A stretch of 64,000 nt of DNA from Nevskia sp. (GTDB taxonomy: Bacteria; Pseudomonadota; Gammaproteobacteria; Nevskiales; Nevskiaceae), in contig JAKFUK010000001.1 in assembly GCA_021732745.1 (NCBI GenBank), positions 1,004,931-1,068,930 on the forward strand, in the 5' to 3' direction. Positions within the stretch are counted from its first letter, which is position 1; every line of letters starts with the position of its first letter. Below, piece after piece: positions 7,919 through 17,910 of the stretch. The translations under genes and the position numbers were made by a program. The notes below the pieces were generated by a model. The model saw only the letters and a list, made by a program, of their open reading frames with translations. It made no database searches and was not told where the DNA came from.

Positions 7919-9130
7919 TTAGTGGATCGAAGGATCCGGCCGCTCGATGCCGGGCATGCGCACGGCACCGCTACCGTACGCCGGACGGAGGATGAAGCCA
8001 AATGCTTCTTCGTCGTTCTCGGCGAGGCAGGCGGCCGATAGTTCCACCGCCGTCAGGCGACCCGCCGAGCCGCGTACCGCCGTGGCGATGCGCTGGCTGA
8101 CGATGTCGCGGCGCAAGCTGCTCATCAGCAGTTGCAGATCGTCGGCCGTGACACCGAGCCAGTGGCTCAGGGGCTGGCCGATCAACACGGTTGTCGGGTC
8201 GATCTGCGCCAGCGCGACGAACGCCGGATTGGCCATCTGCACCCGGCCATCGGCGTCGGTGATGACGATGGCATCCGGACTCAGGCCCATCAGCGCCTGA
8301 AGCCGGTTGTTCGCTTCCGGCACCTGCCATTGCGGGTCGATGGTCTTCACCCGCATCAGCAGCGCGGTGCTTGATTCGGTACGCAGCGGCGTGACCGATA
8401 CCCGCACCACGCGGTGCGGCCCGGCCAGCAGGGCTTCGACTTCGGAAACACGGCCGCTGAGCTTGGCGGTCGCGAAGCTCTCCAGCACGGCTGCGCGGGA
8501 GTTTTCATGCAGCGGCTGCACGGCGCGCTTGCCGATCAGCTGATCAAGCGGCACCCCGAACAGCCTTGCGGCCGCGCGATTGGCATCAACCACATTCAGC
8601 GACAGCGAATCGACCACCAGCACCGGATCGGTGGCGATCTGGAACAGCAGTTGATAGCGGGTTTCACTCTGCCGGCGCTGCCAGTATTCGCGCTCCATCT
8701 CGGCCTGGGCGTGCAGCAGGCGCTGCTGCATGGCCGACACGACGGTCATGTCGCGACCGACCACCAGCAGCGGGCCGCCGTTGCCGAGGCGCACCGCCGA
8801 ATAGGCGATCGGCACGTCAAGCCCGAGCGGCGACGGATGATTGACCTGGCGGGCGCGCGACAGGCCGGTCGCCGCGACATCGGCGAGCAATTGTTCGATT
8901 TTCTTGCGGGTATCGGCGGTGACGGTATCGGCGAAACGCCGTCCCACCCAGTCATCGGCCATGGTCTTGACCGGCTCGCCACCGCCCAGGGCAATGCGCT
9001 GGATCACGCCATCAGCATCCACCACCAGGGCGATGTCGCTCGCCACCGACACCAGCATTTCCGCCAGTTCAGGGGCCAGCGTCGACAGCGCACCGAGGTC
9101 GCCGACTTGAGCAGCAACACGCACGGTCAT
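7919..9130 (-). CDS. PpsR homologue lacking the DNA-binding HTH domain
   Basis: 403 residues. Same architecture as PpsR/CrtJ: N-PAS (about 25-130), Q-linker helix (LLHAQAEMEREYWQRRQSETRYQLLF), PAS1 (about 165-265), PAS2 (about 275-385). It then stops about 20 residues after PAS2. The Fis-like HTH seen in the other PpsR of this window (GLSRQSLYVKLRRYGL) is absent, as is the Cys next to it. Only 52 bases separate its stop from the bphP start, so no detached HTH can follow. Inference: it may heterodimerise with the intact PpsR and be bound by the adjacent BphP, working as a light-controlled anti-repressor or adaptor. Expression is probably from the 9131-9395 gap or by read-through from bchP. Confidence 0.88.
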   Translation of the reverse strand: MTVRVAAQVGDLGALSTLAPELAEMLVSVASDIALVVDADGVIQRIALGGGEPVKTMADDWVGRRFADTVTADTRKKIEQLLADVAATGLSRARQVNHPSPLGLDVPIAYSAVRLGNGGPLLVVGRDMTVVSAMQQRLLHAQAEMEREYWQRRQSETRYQLLFQIATDPVLVVDSLSLNVVDANRAAARLFGVPLDQLIGKRAVQPLHENSRAAVLESFATAKLSGRVSEVEALLAGPHRVVRVSVTPLRTESSTALLMRVKTIDPQWQVPEANNRLQALMGLSPDAIVITDADGRVQMANPAFVALAQIDPTTVLIGQPLSHWLGVTADDLQLLMSSLRRDIVSQRIATAVRGSAGRLTAVELSAACLAENDEEAFGFILRPAYGSGAVRMPGIERPDPSIH

Positions 9131-9395
9131 GAGGCCGCTCCAGTGGAGCGGCGCAGCCGGTCAGCGCTTGCAGAAGAAAACACGCAGGGTCTCGATGTCG
9201 TTCGTGCCGTCAATACGGTCAAGCCAGTCGCGCAAATTTCAACCCATGCAACTGGATGAAACCGGTCAGGCGGCTGTGCGGTCGATTTCCGCCGCTTGCG
9301 GGCGAAATCGTGCTGCACCGCAGCGTACACGAAGGGGGCGACGTCGGACAGCGTGTACGCGGCCGGCGGCTGTGGTCGGGTTGTCCCGTCCGGCC
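9131..9395. other. Non-coding gap upstream of the HTH-less ppsR-like gene
   Basis: 265 bases between the small membrane protein gene and the ppsR-like gene. I see no credible ORF and no exact TGT-N12-ACA box. A perfect 8-base inverted repeat (gcgtacac near 9323-9330, gtgtacgc at 9353-9360) with a 22-base loop is the only structured element; it could be an operator or a hairpin. Confidence 0.4.
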
Positions 9396-9659
9396 TCAGC
9401 GCCAGCGCAGTTTCAGATCGACGAGATGCGCAGCCAGCGAGCCACTCAGGGCCAGCGCCAACCAGGGCCAGGACAGACCCGCGACAACTGCGCGTATGCC
9501 CAGCACCAGACAGAAGCCCGAAGCCAGATTGGCCAGCCAGTCCGAGGGTGCCGGGCCGCGTCCGGCATAGCGGTGGACGGCCAGCAATACCAGCGCCTCG
9601 CCCGCCATCAGGGCGAGCACCAGATCGACGGCAAGGCCGCTGGTGAAGAACGGGTTCAT
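9396..9659 (-). CDS. Small hydrophobic protein downstream of bchP, unknown function
   Basis: 87 residues with about three hydrophobic segments (DLVLALMAGEALVLLAV, ASGFCLVLGIRAVVAGL, WLALALSGSLAAHLV) and a basic end (DLKLRWR). The ATG at 9659 is 26 bases after the bchP stop, making it the last gene of bchG-bch2-bchP. Not recognised as a named family; its position suggests a membrane role in bacteriochlorophyll synthesis or assembly, which is inference. Confidence 0.65.
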   Translation of the reverse strand: MNPFFTSGLAVDLVLALMAGEALVLLAVHRYAGRGPAPSDWLANLASGFCLVLGIRAVVAGLSWPWLALALSGSLAAHLVDLKLRWR

Positions 9660-9685
9660 GGTGCGGGGCGTAGGTCGTACCGTCC

Positions 9686-10873
9686 TCAGGCTCTCGCGAA
9701 GCCGAACAGGTGAGCCAGATCCTTGAAGAAAATGCGGACGTGGGCCATGGGTTTCTTCCGTTCCAGTTTCTTGTTCATGTAGGAATCGAAGGTCAGTTTC
9801 TGCACGTCACGGTCTTCGCAGATCTTGACGAAGCTTTCGCGGCGCTTTTCCGTGCCGTACCAGTAGCGCTGCATGATGCCGAGCACCCAGAACACCAGAC
9901 CGTGCTCGCGCATGAAGCGCTTGCGGGCCAGCTTCAGCGAGCGCACGTCGCCGGTGGCGAGCAAGGCTTCGACGGCTTCTGCGGCCAGTTCGCCGCCGAG
10001 CATCGCGTAGTAGATGCCCTCGCCCGAGGCCGGCGCGACCACACCGGATGCATCCCCAGCCAGCACCACATCGCGGCCGTTGTCCCAGCGGCCGAGCGGC
10101 TTCATCGGGATCGGTGCGCCTTCGCGGCGCAGGGTTTCGCAGGCGGCGAGCCCCGTGGTTTCTCGAAGCGAAGTCACCGAGCTGCGCATCGAGAAACCCT
10201 TGTGGGCGCTGCCGGTGCCGACACTCACCGTATCGCCGTGCGGGAAGATCCAGGAATAGAAATCCGGCGACAGCGCGCCGCGATAGATCACGTCACAGCG
10301 CTTGGCGTCGTAGTCGATGCACAGGTCCTTCGGTGCCCGGATGATCTCGTGATAGGCGAACACGAACTTCATGCGCTCGGCACCCTTGACCTGCTGGCGG
10401 GCGACCAGCGACTTGGCACCGTCAGCGCCGATCACCGACTTGGCGCGCACCGTGGTGCTGGCACCGTCGCGTGGCTTGTAGTGGATCAGCGCGGTGCCGT
10501 CGACATCGCGAGTGAGGGTCTCGAAGCTGCCGATGCGGCGCACCGCGCCGTGGCTTTCGGCACGGGCGCGCAGCCATTCATCGAATTCGGCGCGGTCGAC
10601 CATGCCGACGTAGCCGTTGTCGATCGGGATGTCGACTTGCTTGTCGCTCGGGGACACCATGCGCGCCGAGCGGATCTTGGCGACCAGCATGTGATCCGGG
10701 ATCTGGTAATCGCGGATTGCACGCGGTGGGATCGCGCCGCCGCAGGGCTTGATGCGGCCGTCGCGGTCGAGCAGCAAGACCTTGCGTCCGCGTTTGGCGA
10801 GTTCATCGGCCGCCGTGGCACCGGACGGTCCGCCACCGATCACAACGACATCGAAGGTTTCGCTTGCTGCCAT
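9686..10873 (-). CDS. bchP: Geranylgeranyl diphosphate/bacteriochlorophyll reductase
   Basis: FAD-dependent reductase that converts the geranylgeranyl tail of bacteriochlorophyll a to phytyl. 395 residues. The N-terminal dinucleotide-binding motif VVVIGGGPSGATAADELAKRG is followed by LLLDRDGRIKPCGGAIP, the characteristic BchP/ChlP start, and a second flavin motif VVLAGDASGVVAPASGEGI lies near residue 275. It starts 4 bases after the bch2 stop, in the operon bchG-bch2-bchP. Confidence 0.95.
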   Translation of the reverse strand: MAASETFDVVVIGGGPSGATAADELAKRGRKVLLLDRDGRIKPCGGAIPPRAIRDYQIPDHMLVAKIRSARMVSPSDKQVDIPIDNGYVGMVDRAEFDEWLRARAESHGAVRRIGSFETLTRDVDGTALIHYKPRDGASTTVRAKSVIGADGAKSLVARQQVKGAERMKFVFAYHEIIRAPKDLCIDYDAKRCDVIYRGALSPDFYSWIFPHGDTVSVGTGSAHKGFSMRSSVTSLRETTGLAACETLRREGAPIPMKPLGRWDNGRDVVLAGDASGVVAPASGEGIYYAMLGGELAAEAVEALLATGDVRSLKLARKRFMREHGLVFWVLGIMQRYWYGTEKRRESFVKICEDRDVQKLTFDSYMNKKLERKKPMAHVRIFFKDLAHLFGFARA

Positions 10874-10877
10874 GGTT

Positions 10878-12209
10878 CTACCTCTGTCCGGCGAGCTGCG
10901 CGCCGGCGGTCGATGGAAATTCGGAACTGCGTGTTGCCGCTGCGGAGGTCAGTCGCGAGGCCAGCCTTGCCGCGACCAGGAACATCAGCGCTTCGGCGGC
11001 GAACACCAGCGCATAGGCCGGGCCATCGGCACCGATCATGGCGCGCGCGACATCGCTGGCCGCCGCACCGGCAAAGCCGCCGACGCCGAAAGCGATCGCT
11101 TGTGCGGCACCCCACAAACCCATGCGCACGCCTTCGCGGCCGGTGCGGCCGTCGCTGGCGTAGCTCATCATCGAACCGATGGCGGCCACCGCGAACGCAC
11201 CGTTGGCGACGCCGAGCAGGAACACGTTTTCGCGCAGCGGCCAGCCGCTGCCGGTGAGCCCGCCAATAGCCAGCGCAGCCAGTGCGATGCACGACGCGAC
11301 ACAGCCGCCAACCGTCCACTGCTGCAGTGAGCCAACTCGCCGACCGCGCCAGCCGGTCCCGGCCAGCGCCACCAGAATCATCCCGACGAACACGCCGCCA
11401 TGCTGCACGCCGGCCAGCTTGGTCGATTCGCCCGGGGAGAAACCGAAGACGCTGCCGGCGAAGGGTTCGAGGATCAGGTCTTGCGCGCTGTAGGCGAGCA
11501 TCGACACGAACACGAAGATGGTGAAGCGCCGCGCCCGCGATTCCGACCAGACTTCGCGCAGCGCAACCTTGAATGGCGGCTTCGCCGCTTCAGGCTCGGT
11601 CAGGCTCGGACGTTCGAGGCCGAAGGTCGCGATCAGCGCGATCGCCAGCGCAGCAACCGCCACTGCTGCCGTGATCGCCACCAGCCGTTCGGCCGAATAG
11701 GGATCAAGCAGATTGCCGACGATCACCGTGGTGGCCACGAAGCCGAGGATCATCATCATCCAGACGATGGTCGCGGCCGCTGCGCGCTTGCCGGGTTCGA
11801 CCTGCTTGGCCAGCAGCACCAGCAAGGACGTGCCAGCGGCCCCCACCCCGACGCCGATCAACATGAAGGCCAGCACGGCGAGTGCGATGCCGGCCGCGAC
11901 CTGCGTCGCCATCAGGCCGATGGCGATGGCTGCGAGCACGCCGCCGATGCCGAGCACGCCGATGCCGCCGACGATCCACGGCGTGCGCCGACCACCGACA
12001 TCAGAACCAAAACCAAGCCGCGGACGCAGAATCTGCACTGCGTAATGCAGCGCCACCAGCGCCCCGGGCAGCATCGCCGGCAAGGCCAGTTCGACGACCA
12101 TCACCCGGTTCATCGTCGACGTGGCGATCACCACGATCGCGCCGAGTGCGGCCTGCACGAAGCCCAGACGAACGATGCCGAACCAGCCGATGCAGTTGCG
12201 CGGGTTCAT
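10878..12209 (-). CDS. bch2: PucC/LhaA-family transporter, Bch2 (44.5-kDa 'bacteriochlorophyll synthase' type)
   Basis: 443-residue major-facilitator-like membrane protein of the PucC/LhaA/Bch2 family (about 12 TM segments). The ATG at 12209 overlaps the bchG stop (ATGA). NRVMVVELALPAMLPGALVALHY and the downstream RPRLGFGSDVGGRRTPWI resemble the family signature also seen in lhaA of this window. Members help deliver bacteriochlorophyll during antenna/reaction-centre assembly; position between bchG and bchP supports the Bch2 subgroup. Confidence 0.88.
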   Translation of the reverse strand: MNPRNCIGWFGIVRLGFVQAALGAIVVIATSTMNRVMVVELALPAMLPGALVALHYAVQILRPRLGFGSDVGGRRTPWIVGGIGVLGIGGVLAAIAIGLMATQVAAGIALAVLAFMLIGVGVGAAGTSLLVLLAKQVEPGKRAAAATIVWMMMILGFVATTVIVGNLLDPYSAERLVAITAAVAVAALAIALIATFGLERPSLTEPEAAKPPFKVALREVWSESRARRFTIFVFVSMLAYSAQDLILEPFAGSVFGFSPGESTKLAGVQHGGVFVGMILVALAGTGWRGRRVGSLQQWTVGGCVASCIALAALAIGGLTGSGWPLRENVFLLGVANGAFAVAAIGSMMSYASDGRTGREGVRMGLWGAAQAIAFGVGGFAGAAASDVARAMIGADGPAYALVFAAEALMFLVAARLASRLTSAAATRSSEFPSTAGAQLAGQR

Positions 12210-13096
12210 GGCGTGCCCTCGACACCGGAAACACGCAGCGCGAAGGCGCTGACCATCATCCCGGCCACATAAAGCGGAATGCCGAAGCCCGAGTACCAGA
12301 TCGCCAGCTTGCTCGGCGTGGCCAGGAAGCGCCGCATCATCAGCAGTTGCGCGGCGAGCAGCACGACGATGCCCAGCGCATGCGCGGGCATCTGCCAGTA
12401 ATAGAGCAGGCCGATCACCGCAACCTGCGGTATCGCCATCGCGGCACAAGCCGTCAGCGCGGCACCGTTGACGCCCAGCAGCACCGGCAAGGAATTGATG
12501 CCGCTCACCCGGTCGCCCTCGATCGACTTGAAATCGTTCAGGGTCATGATCCCGTGAGCACCGGCGCTGTACAGCGCCGCCAGCGTCAGTGAACGCACGC
12601 TTGGCGTGGCACCACCGGCCATCACGGCGGCACCGGTGATCCAGGCCAGACCTTCATAGGAGATCGCGCAGGCGGTATTGCCCCACCAGCCATTGCGCTT
12701 GAGCCTGAGCGGCGGCGCGCTGTAAGCCCAGGCCAGCAGCAGGCCGACCACGGTGGCGGCGAAGCCCCAGGGGCCGAGTGCCGTCGCCACGATCATCGAC
12801 AGGATCGTCCAGCCAATCGCGATGTACAGCCCCCACATGCCGGGCATGCGGCCGGACGGAATCGGGCGATTGGGTTCGTTGATGGCGTCGACATGGCGGT
12901 CGTACCAGTCGTTGACGGCCTGGCTGGTGGCGCAGACGAGCGGCCCGGCGATCAGGATGCCGACGATGATCAGCGGCCAGTTGCCGGCCAATGCCACGCC
13001 GGATGCGATGACGCCGCAGCCGAAGGCCCACATCGGCGGAAACCAGGTGATCGGTTTCAACAGTTCCGCGACGGTGGACAAGGCGGGGCGTGCCAT
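12206..13096 (-). CDS. bchG: Bacteriochlorophyll synthase (bacteriochlorophyllide prenyltransferase)
   Basis: UbiA-superfamily prenyltransferase that esterifies bacteriochlorophyllide a with geranylgeranyl diphosphate at the membrane. 296 residues with several TM helices. The first Asp-rich motif is NDWYDRHVDAINEPNRPIPSG (near residue 62), and the second region contains NDFKSIEGDRVSGINSLPV. First gene of bchG-bch2-bchP, overlapping bch2. Its upstream region carries two PpsR-type boxes over a recognisable sigma70-like promoter. Confidence 0.95.
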   Translation of the reverse strand: MARPALSTVAELLKPITWFPPMWAFGCGVIASGVALAGNWPLIIVGILIAGPLVCATSQAVNDWYDRHVDAINEPNRPIPSGRMPGMWGLYIAIGWTILSMIVATALGPWGFAATVVGLLLAWAYSAPPLRLKRNGWWGNTACAISYEGLAWITGAAVMAGGATPSVRSLTLAALYSAGAHGIMTLNDFKSIEGDRVSGINSLPVLLGVNGAALTACAAMAIPQVAVIGLLYYWQMPAHALGIVVLLAAQLLMMRRFLATPSKLAIWYSGFGIPLYVAGMMVSAFALRVSGVEGTP

Positions 13097-13127
13097 GGAA
13101 TTCCGTGTGACCGTTCGGCAGACAAAG

Positions 13128-13145
13128 TGTCAGCCGAGATTTACA
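13128..13145. promoter_or_regulatory. PpsR/CrtJ operator 1 upstream of bchG
   Basis: Exact TGT-N12-ACA (TGT 13128-13130, ACA 13143-13145), centred about 40 bases upstream of the bchG ATG. It covers the proposed -10 (minus-strand TAAATC, 13138-13143), as expected for repression. Confidence 0.75.
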
Positions 13146-13165
13146 CGGAAGCCATGAAGCGTCAA
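13138..13165 (-). promoter_or_regulatory. Candidate sigma70 promoter of bchG
   Basis: Minus strand: -35 TTGACG (13160-13165), 16-base spacer, -10 TAAATC (13138-13143). Both hexamers are overlapped by PpsR-type boxes. Confidence 0.5.
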
Positions 13166-13177
13166 TTATTTCTGACA
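13160..13177. promoter_or_regulatory. PpsR/CrtJ-like operator 2 upstream of bchG (one mismatch)
   Basis: CGT-N12-ACA on the plus strand (13160-13177), one base off consensus. It covers the -35 hexamer TTGACG, and the two boxes are separated by 14 bases. Its pattern CGTCAAT...TGACAG resembles the right-hand box at the bchF promoter. Confidence 0.55.
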
Positions 13178-13187
13178 GTCGGTCGCG

Positions 13188-13316
13188 TCAGACCTTGGGG
13201 TCGTCCTTGTCATCGGACGACGAAGGCTTGCGAATCGTCAACCAGGCTTCGAGGCCGAGCCCAAGTGCCAGGGCGAGCCCGGCCCACTCGAAGATCGGCA
13301 CCCCGAGGAAGGTCAT
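13188..13316 (-). CDS. Small membrane protein (42 aa) between ppsR and bchG
   Basis: Reading the minus strand from ATG at 13316 gives 42 residues: a hydrophobic segment (FEWAGLALALGLGLEAWL) followed by a basic stretch and an acidic, Ser-rich tail (SSSDDKDDPKV). It begins 21 bases after the ppsR stop, and GGAG lies about 12 bases upstream of the ATG. It ends just before the bchG promoter. It would be the third gene of aerR-ppsR-smORF. Function unknown; it may be non-coding. Confidence 0.45.
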   Translation of the reverse strand: MTFLGVPIFEWAGLALALGLGLEAWLTIRKPSSSDDKDDPKV

Positions 13317-13337
13317 CACGGCCCAATCACTCCGCCA

Positions 13338-14762
13338 TCAAGCCGCCGGTTCCGGCTCGTCCGCGCCGAGATCGCCCAGCCCGTAGCGGCGCAGCTTCAC
13401 GTAAAGACTCTGCCGCGACAGGCCGAGCATTTCGGCAGCCGAGGCACGGTTATCGCGGGTCAGTTCGAGTGCGGCTTCGATGCACAGCTTTTCGATCAGG
13501 TCGGTCGATTCGCGGACCAATTCTTTCAGCGATACCCGGCCGACCAGTTCGGTGAGCTGATTGGCCGAGCGCGGCAGTTCCTGCGCCACCCGCGCCGACA
13601 CCGAGGAAGCCGTGCGCCGGCCGACATCGCGAATCGTGAAGCCGAGGCAAGGCAGATCGCCATGCGGCACCGACACGGCCGACACTTCCACTTCGGTGGT
13701 CGCGCCGTGCTCGCCGCGCAGGATGGTGGAGAACAGGCGCACCGCGCCGTGCTGGCGAATGCTGCCGATCAGCACGCTGAAATCGACGCCCGAGCGGCCC
13801 AGCCAGCGTTCCAGCGATTCGCCGCGCGTCTGCGCTTCCGTCGTGGCTTGGGCCAGGTCGATGAAAGCGCGGTTGGCGGTGATGATCCGGCCTTCCGGAT
13901 CGGTGACCACGAAGCCGTCCGGCACGCTTTCCATCACCTTGACGATGGAGCGCGGCACGGCGGAATCGGGAGCATCACCCCGGGTTGGCGACAGGCGCAC
14001 CAGAAAGAAGGCACCGTTTTCCTGCGTGAACAGCGACGCGGCAATCAGGAATTCGCGCGCGTCGGTGGACAGCCGGACGCGGGTGTCGTCGCTGCGGCCA
14101 ACGGCGCGGGCGCGCGTCATCAGCAGGCTGATGGCGGCGGTGCTGTCGGCGTCGAAACCTTCCGGGAAGCTGCGCCCGACCACTTTGCGGGCGTTTTCGC
14201 CCAAAAGATCGCCGGCTGCGGGGTTGGCTTCGACCACCTTCATCGACGCGGCGTCAACAATCAGCACCGCTTCCAGCGACGACATGAACAGCAGGCGATA
14301 GCGGGTTTCGACGTGGCGCAGCCGCCAGTAATCGCGCTCCATCGACTGCTGGGCATCGACCAGACGCTGCTGAAGCTGGGCGTTCGGACGCAGATCGCGA
14401 CCGAAAGCGACGACCTGGCCGCTATCGCCGACCTGCACGGCCGAATACAGCACTGGCACATCGCTGCCGCGCGAGGAATGATGATTGACTTGCCGCCAGC
14501 GGCGTTCGGCCTTTGAGGTGGCATCGCGCAACAGGGTTTCGACCTTGGCGCGGCTTTCGACGGTGACCGTTTCGGCCCAGGTCTGGCCGATCCACTTGCG
14601 ACAGCCTTCAAGCAGCATGTCCTCGCTGCCGAGCGCGACATCGCGGATCACGCCGTCGCCGTCGAGCACCAGGGCGACATCGGCGGCGGCGGCGATCAGG
14701 TTCGAGGCCGATTCGGCATCGAGGCTGACCAGCCTTCCATTGGCGGGCGCTGCGGCGTTCAT
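13338..14762 (-). CDS. ppsR: Photosynthesis gene repressor PpsR/CrtJ (full length)
   Basis: 474-residue transcription repressor of photosynthesis genes that binds TGT-N12-ACA. N-PAS (about 15-125), Q-linker (LVDAQQSMERDYWRLRHVETRYRLLF), PAS1, PAS2 (MESVPDGFVVTDPEGRIITAN) and a Fis-type HTH at the C-terminus (ASAAEMLGLSRQSLYVKLRR). A Cys just before the HTH (EKLCIEAALEL) corresponds to the redox-sensitive Cys of PpsR/CrtJ. The start at 14762 is the first ATG; upstream in-frame extension begins only at TTG. It follows aerR with a 96-base gap, the usual aerR/ppaA-ppsR pairing. Likely targets in this window are bchI, bchG and bchF. Confidence 0.95.
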   Translation of the reverse strand: MNAAAPANGRLVSLDAESASNLIAAAADVALVLDGDGVIRDVALGSEDMLLEGCRKWIGQTWAETVTVESRAKVETLLRDATSKAERRWRQVNHHSSRGSDVPVLYSAVQVGDSGQVVAFGRDLRPNAQLQQRLVDAQQSMERDYWRLRHVETRYRLLFMSSLEAVLIVDAASMKVVEANPAAGDLLGENARKVVGRSFPEGFDADSTAAISLLMTRARAVGRSDDTRVRLSTDAREFLIAASLFTQENGAFFLVRLSPTRGDAPDSAVPRSIVKVMESVPDGFVVTDPEGRIITANRAFIDLAQATTEAQTRGESLERWLGRSGVDFSVLIGSIRQHGAVRLFSTILRGEHGATTEVEVSAVSVPHGDLPCLGFTIRDVGRRTASSVSARVAQELPRSANQLTELVGRVSLKELVRESTDLIEKLCIEAALELTRDNRASAAEMLGLSRQSLYVKLRRYGLGDLGADEPEPAA

Positions 14763-14858
14763 GGCGCGGCTGCCTTCATTGCCGTCGCCAGTCGCAGCCT
14801 TGCGGGTGTGTTCCAAGCATGCCTCGTGTCTGGTTCGAAGGGACCCATCGCCGGGGGC

Positions 14859-15743
14859 TCAATGGGGACGGGCAGCCAGTATCTCAGCCTGACGCACCGC
14901 CGTGCGCGCGTCGGCCGCCGTTGCATCGGCACCGAGCAGGGCGGCAAGTTCGGGATGGGCAATGAAGCAGGGGCCGCCGAGCATGATCGACACGCTGCGG
15001 TTCCGCGAAACCGCGCGCAGCGAAGCGATCCAGGTCGCCAGACCTTCGAGCCGACAATCGCCGCCCGCCGACACGCCGACGCAGTCGAACCATTGTTCTG
15101 CGAGCTGCGCGCCGACTTCACCGACCGGTACACCCGGCCCGCCGACCACTTCCCAGCCGCCGCGCAGGAAGAATTCCTTGACCATCATCAGGCCCATCGA
15201 ATGCTGCTCGCCGGGAGCCGGTGTCAGCAGGATGCGGCGAACCTTCGCCTTTGGAGCGAGCGCGTTGTCGCGGAACACCGGGCTGAACTCGCGAATCACA
15301 TGCTGGACGCGGCCGAGGGCAACGGTCACGTCGACGAAATCGCAGAGATCCTGTTCCCACAGCGCGCCAAGGTGTCGTGCTGCCGGTGCCAGAAGTTCGA
15401 GATACAGGGTTTCGAGCAGAAAGCCCTGGTCGACCATGGCTTCCATGTAGCGGGCGGCAGCGGAGGCGTCCTGCGTCAACACCAGGCCGGCAAATTCGAG
15501 AACATGCTCGGGACTGGGGATTTCGCCGCGCGCATCGTGCTCACCGCGCGCTTCGGCCGCCCCTTTGTGGGCAAGCAGCAGGCGCGGAATGATTTCCGAT
15601 TCGATGGTGCGGATCAGCGGCGCAAGCTCCGGGCCGACAGCCGCTGTTTGCGGCGTCGATGACGACGCGTGCGTGTCGATCCCCTCAAGACCCCGGTCCC
15701 GGGCCGGTGGCACCTGACCACCTTCCTGCGTCAACCCCAGCAT
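14859..15743 (-). CDS. aerR: AerR/PpaA-type cobalamin-binding antirepressor
   Basis: 294 residues from ATG 15743, which has a strong GAGGAG 8 bases upstream. The helical domain (EHVLEFAGLVL...FVDVTVALGRVQHVIREFSP) and a B12-binding Rossmann-like domain (TPAPGEQHSMGLMMVKEFFLRGGW, then VGVSAGGD and MLGGPCFI) match AerR/PpaA, which senses light and oxygen through cobalamin/heme and antagonises PpsR/CrtJ. Upstream of and co-directional with ppsR. Divergent from bchF across a 329-base regulatory gap. Confidence 0.92.
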   Translation of the reverse strand: MLGLTQEGGQVPPARDRGLEGIDTHASSSTPQTAAVGPELAPLIRTIESEIIPRLLLAHKGAAEARGEHDARGEIPSPEHVLEFAGLVLTQDASAAARYMEAMVDQGFLLETLYLELLAPAARHLGALWEQDLCDFVDVTVALGRVQHVIREFSPVFRDNALAPKAKVRRILLTPAPGEQHSMGLMMVKEFFLRGGWEVVGGPGVPVGEVGAQLAEQWFDCVGVSAGGDCRLEGLATWIASLRAVSRNRSVSIMLGGPCFIAHPELAALLGADATAADARTAVRQAEILAARPH

Positions 15744-15980
15744 TTGATTTCTCCTCGCAATCAAATTGCATCGCTCAATGCCACTGCACCGGACCCGCTG
15801 CATCGGGGTAGGTCGGGAGACAGCGGTCATGGCCGCTGCCTTCGCAGTCCTTGCCGCTTTGTCATGCGTTGACGCGGGAAATTCACGCTCCAGAGTCTTG
15901 GACCTGAAGCGACGAGATTGTTGCACTCGACAGCAGGAGGGTCAAAACCGCCGATGGAGCTTTGCACAGCACATCTCGAT

Positions 15981-16014
15981 TGTCACGTTTTCATTACGTC
16001 AATATAAGTTGACA
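15981..16014. promoter_or_regulatory. Tandem PpsR/CrtJ-like boxes at the bchF promoter
   Basis: TGT-N12-ACG (15981-15998) and CGT-N12-ACA (15997-16014) share two bases, giving TGT-N12-ACGT-N12-ACA over 34 bases. Each box is one base off the TGT-N12-ACA consensus. The right box ends in the -35 TTGACA. Confidence 0.6.
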
Positions 16015-16037
16015 GTTTCCGGACGCCCGACTAGATT
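16009..16037 (+). promoter_or_regulatory. Candidate sigma70 promoter of the bchF-N-B-H-L-M superoperon
   Basis: Perfect -35 TTGACA (16009-16014), 17-base spacer, -10 TAGATT (16032-16037), 35 bases before the bchF ATG. The -35 lies inside the right PpsR-like box, consistent with repression in oxygen/high light. Confidence 0.65.
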
Positions 16038-16072
16038 CACTCCAAGGCCTCACCGACTGCGGAGAGAAAGGC

Positions 16073-17901
<1,829 letters not shown>

Positions 17902-17910
17902 GTAAACGCC

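Larger units (their letters stand above)
15744..16072. other. Divergent regulatory gap between aerR and bchF
   Basis: 329 bases without a credible gene. The bchF-proximal end carries the tandem PpsR-like boxes and promoter listed separately. The aerR-proximal part shows the aerR ribosome site (GAGGAG on the minus strand); I could not fix a convincing aerR promoter. Confidence 0.6.

Noticed and set aside
9353..9360. gtgtacgc inverted repeat as a PpsR box
   Set aside because: Spacing between half-sites is 22 bases and does not fit TGT-N12-ACA.
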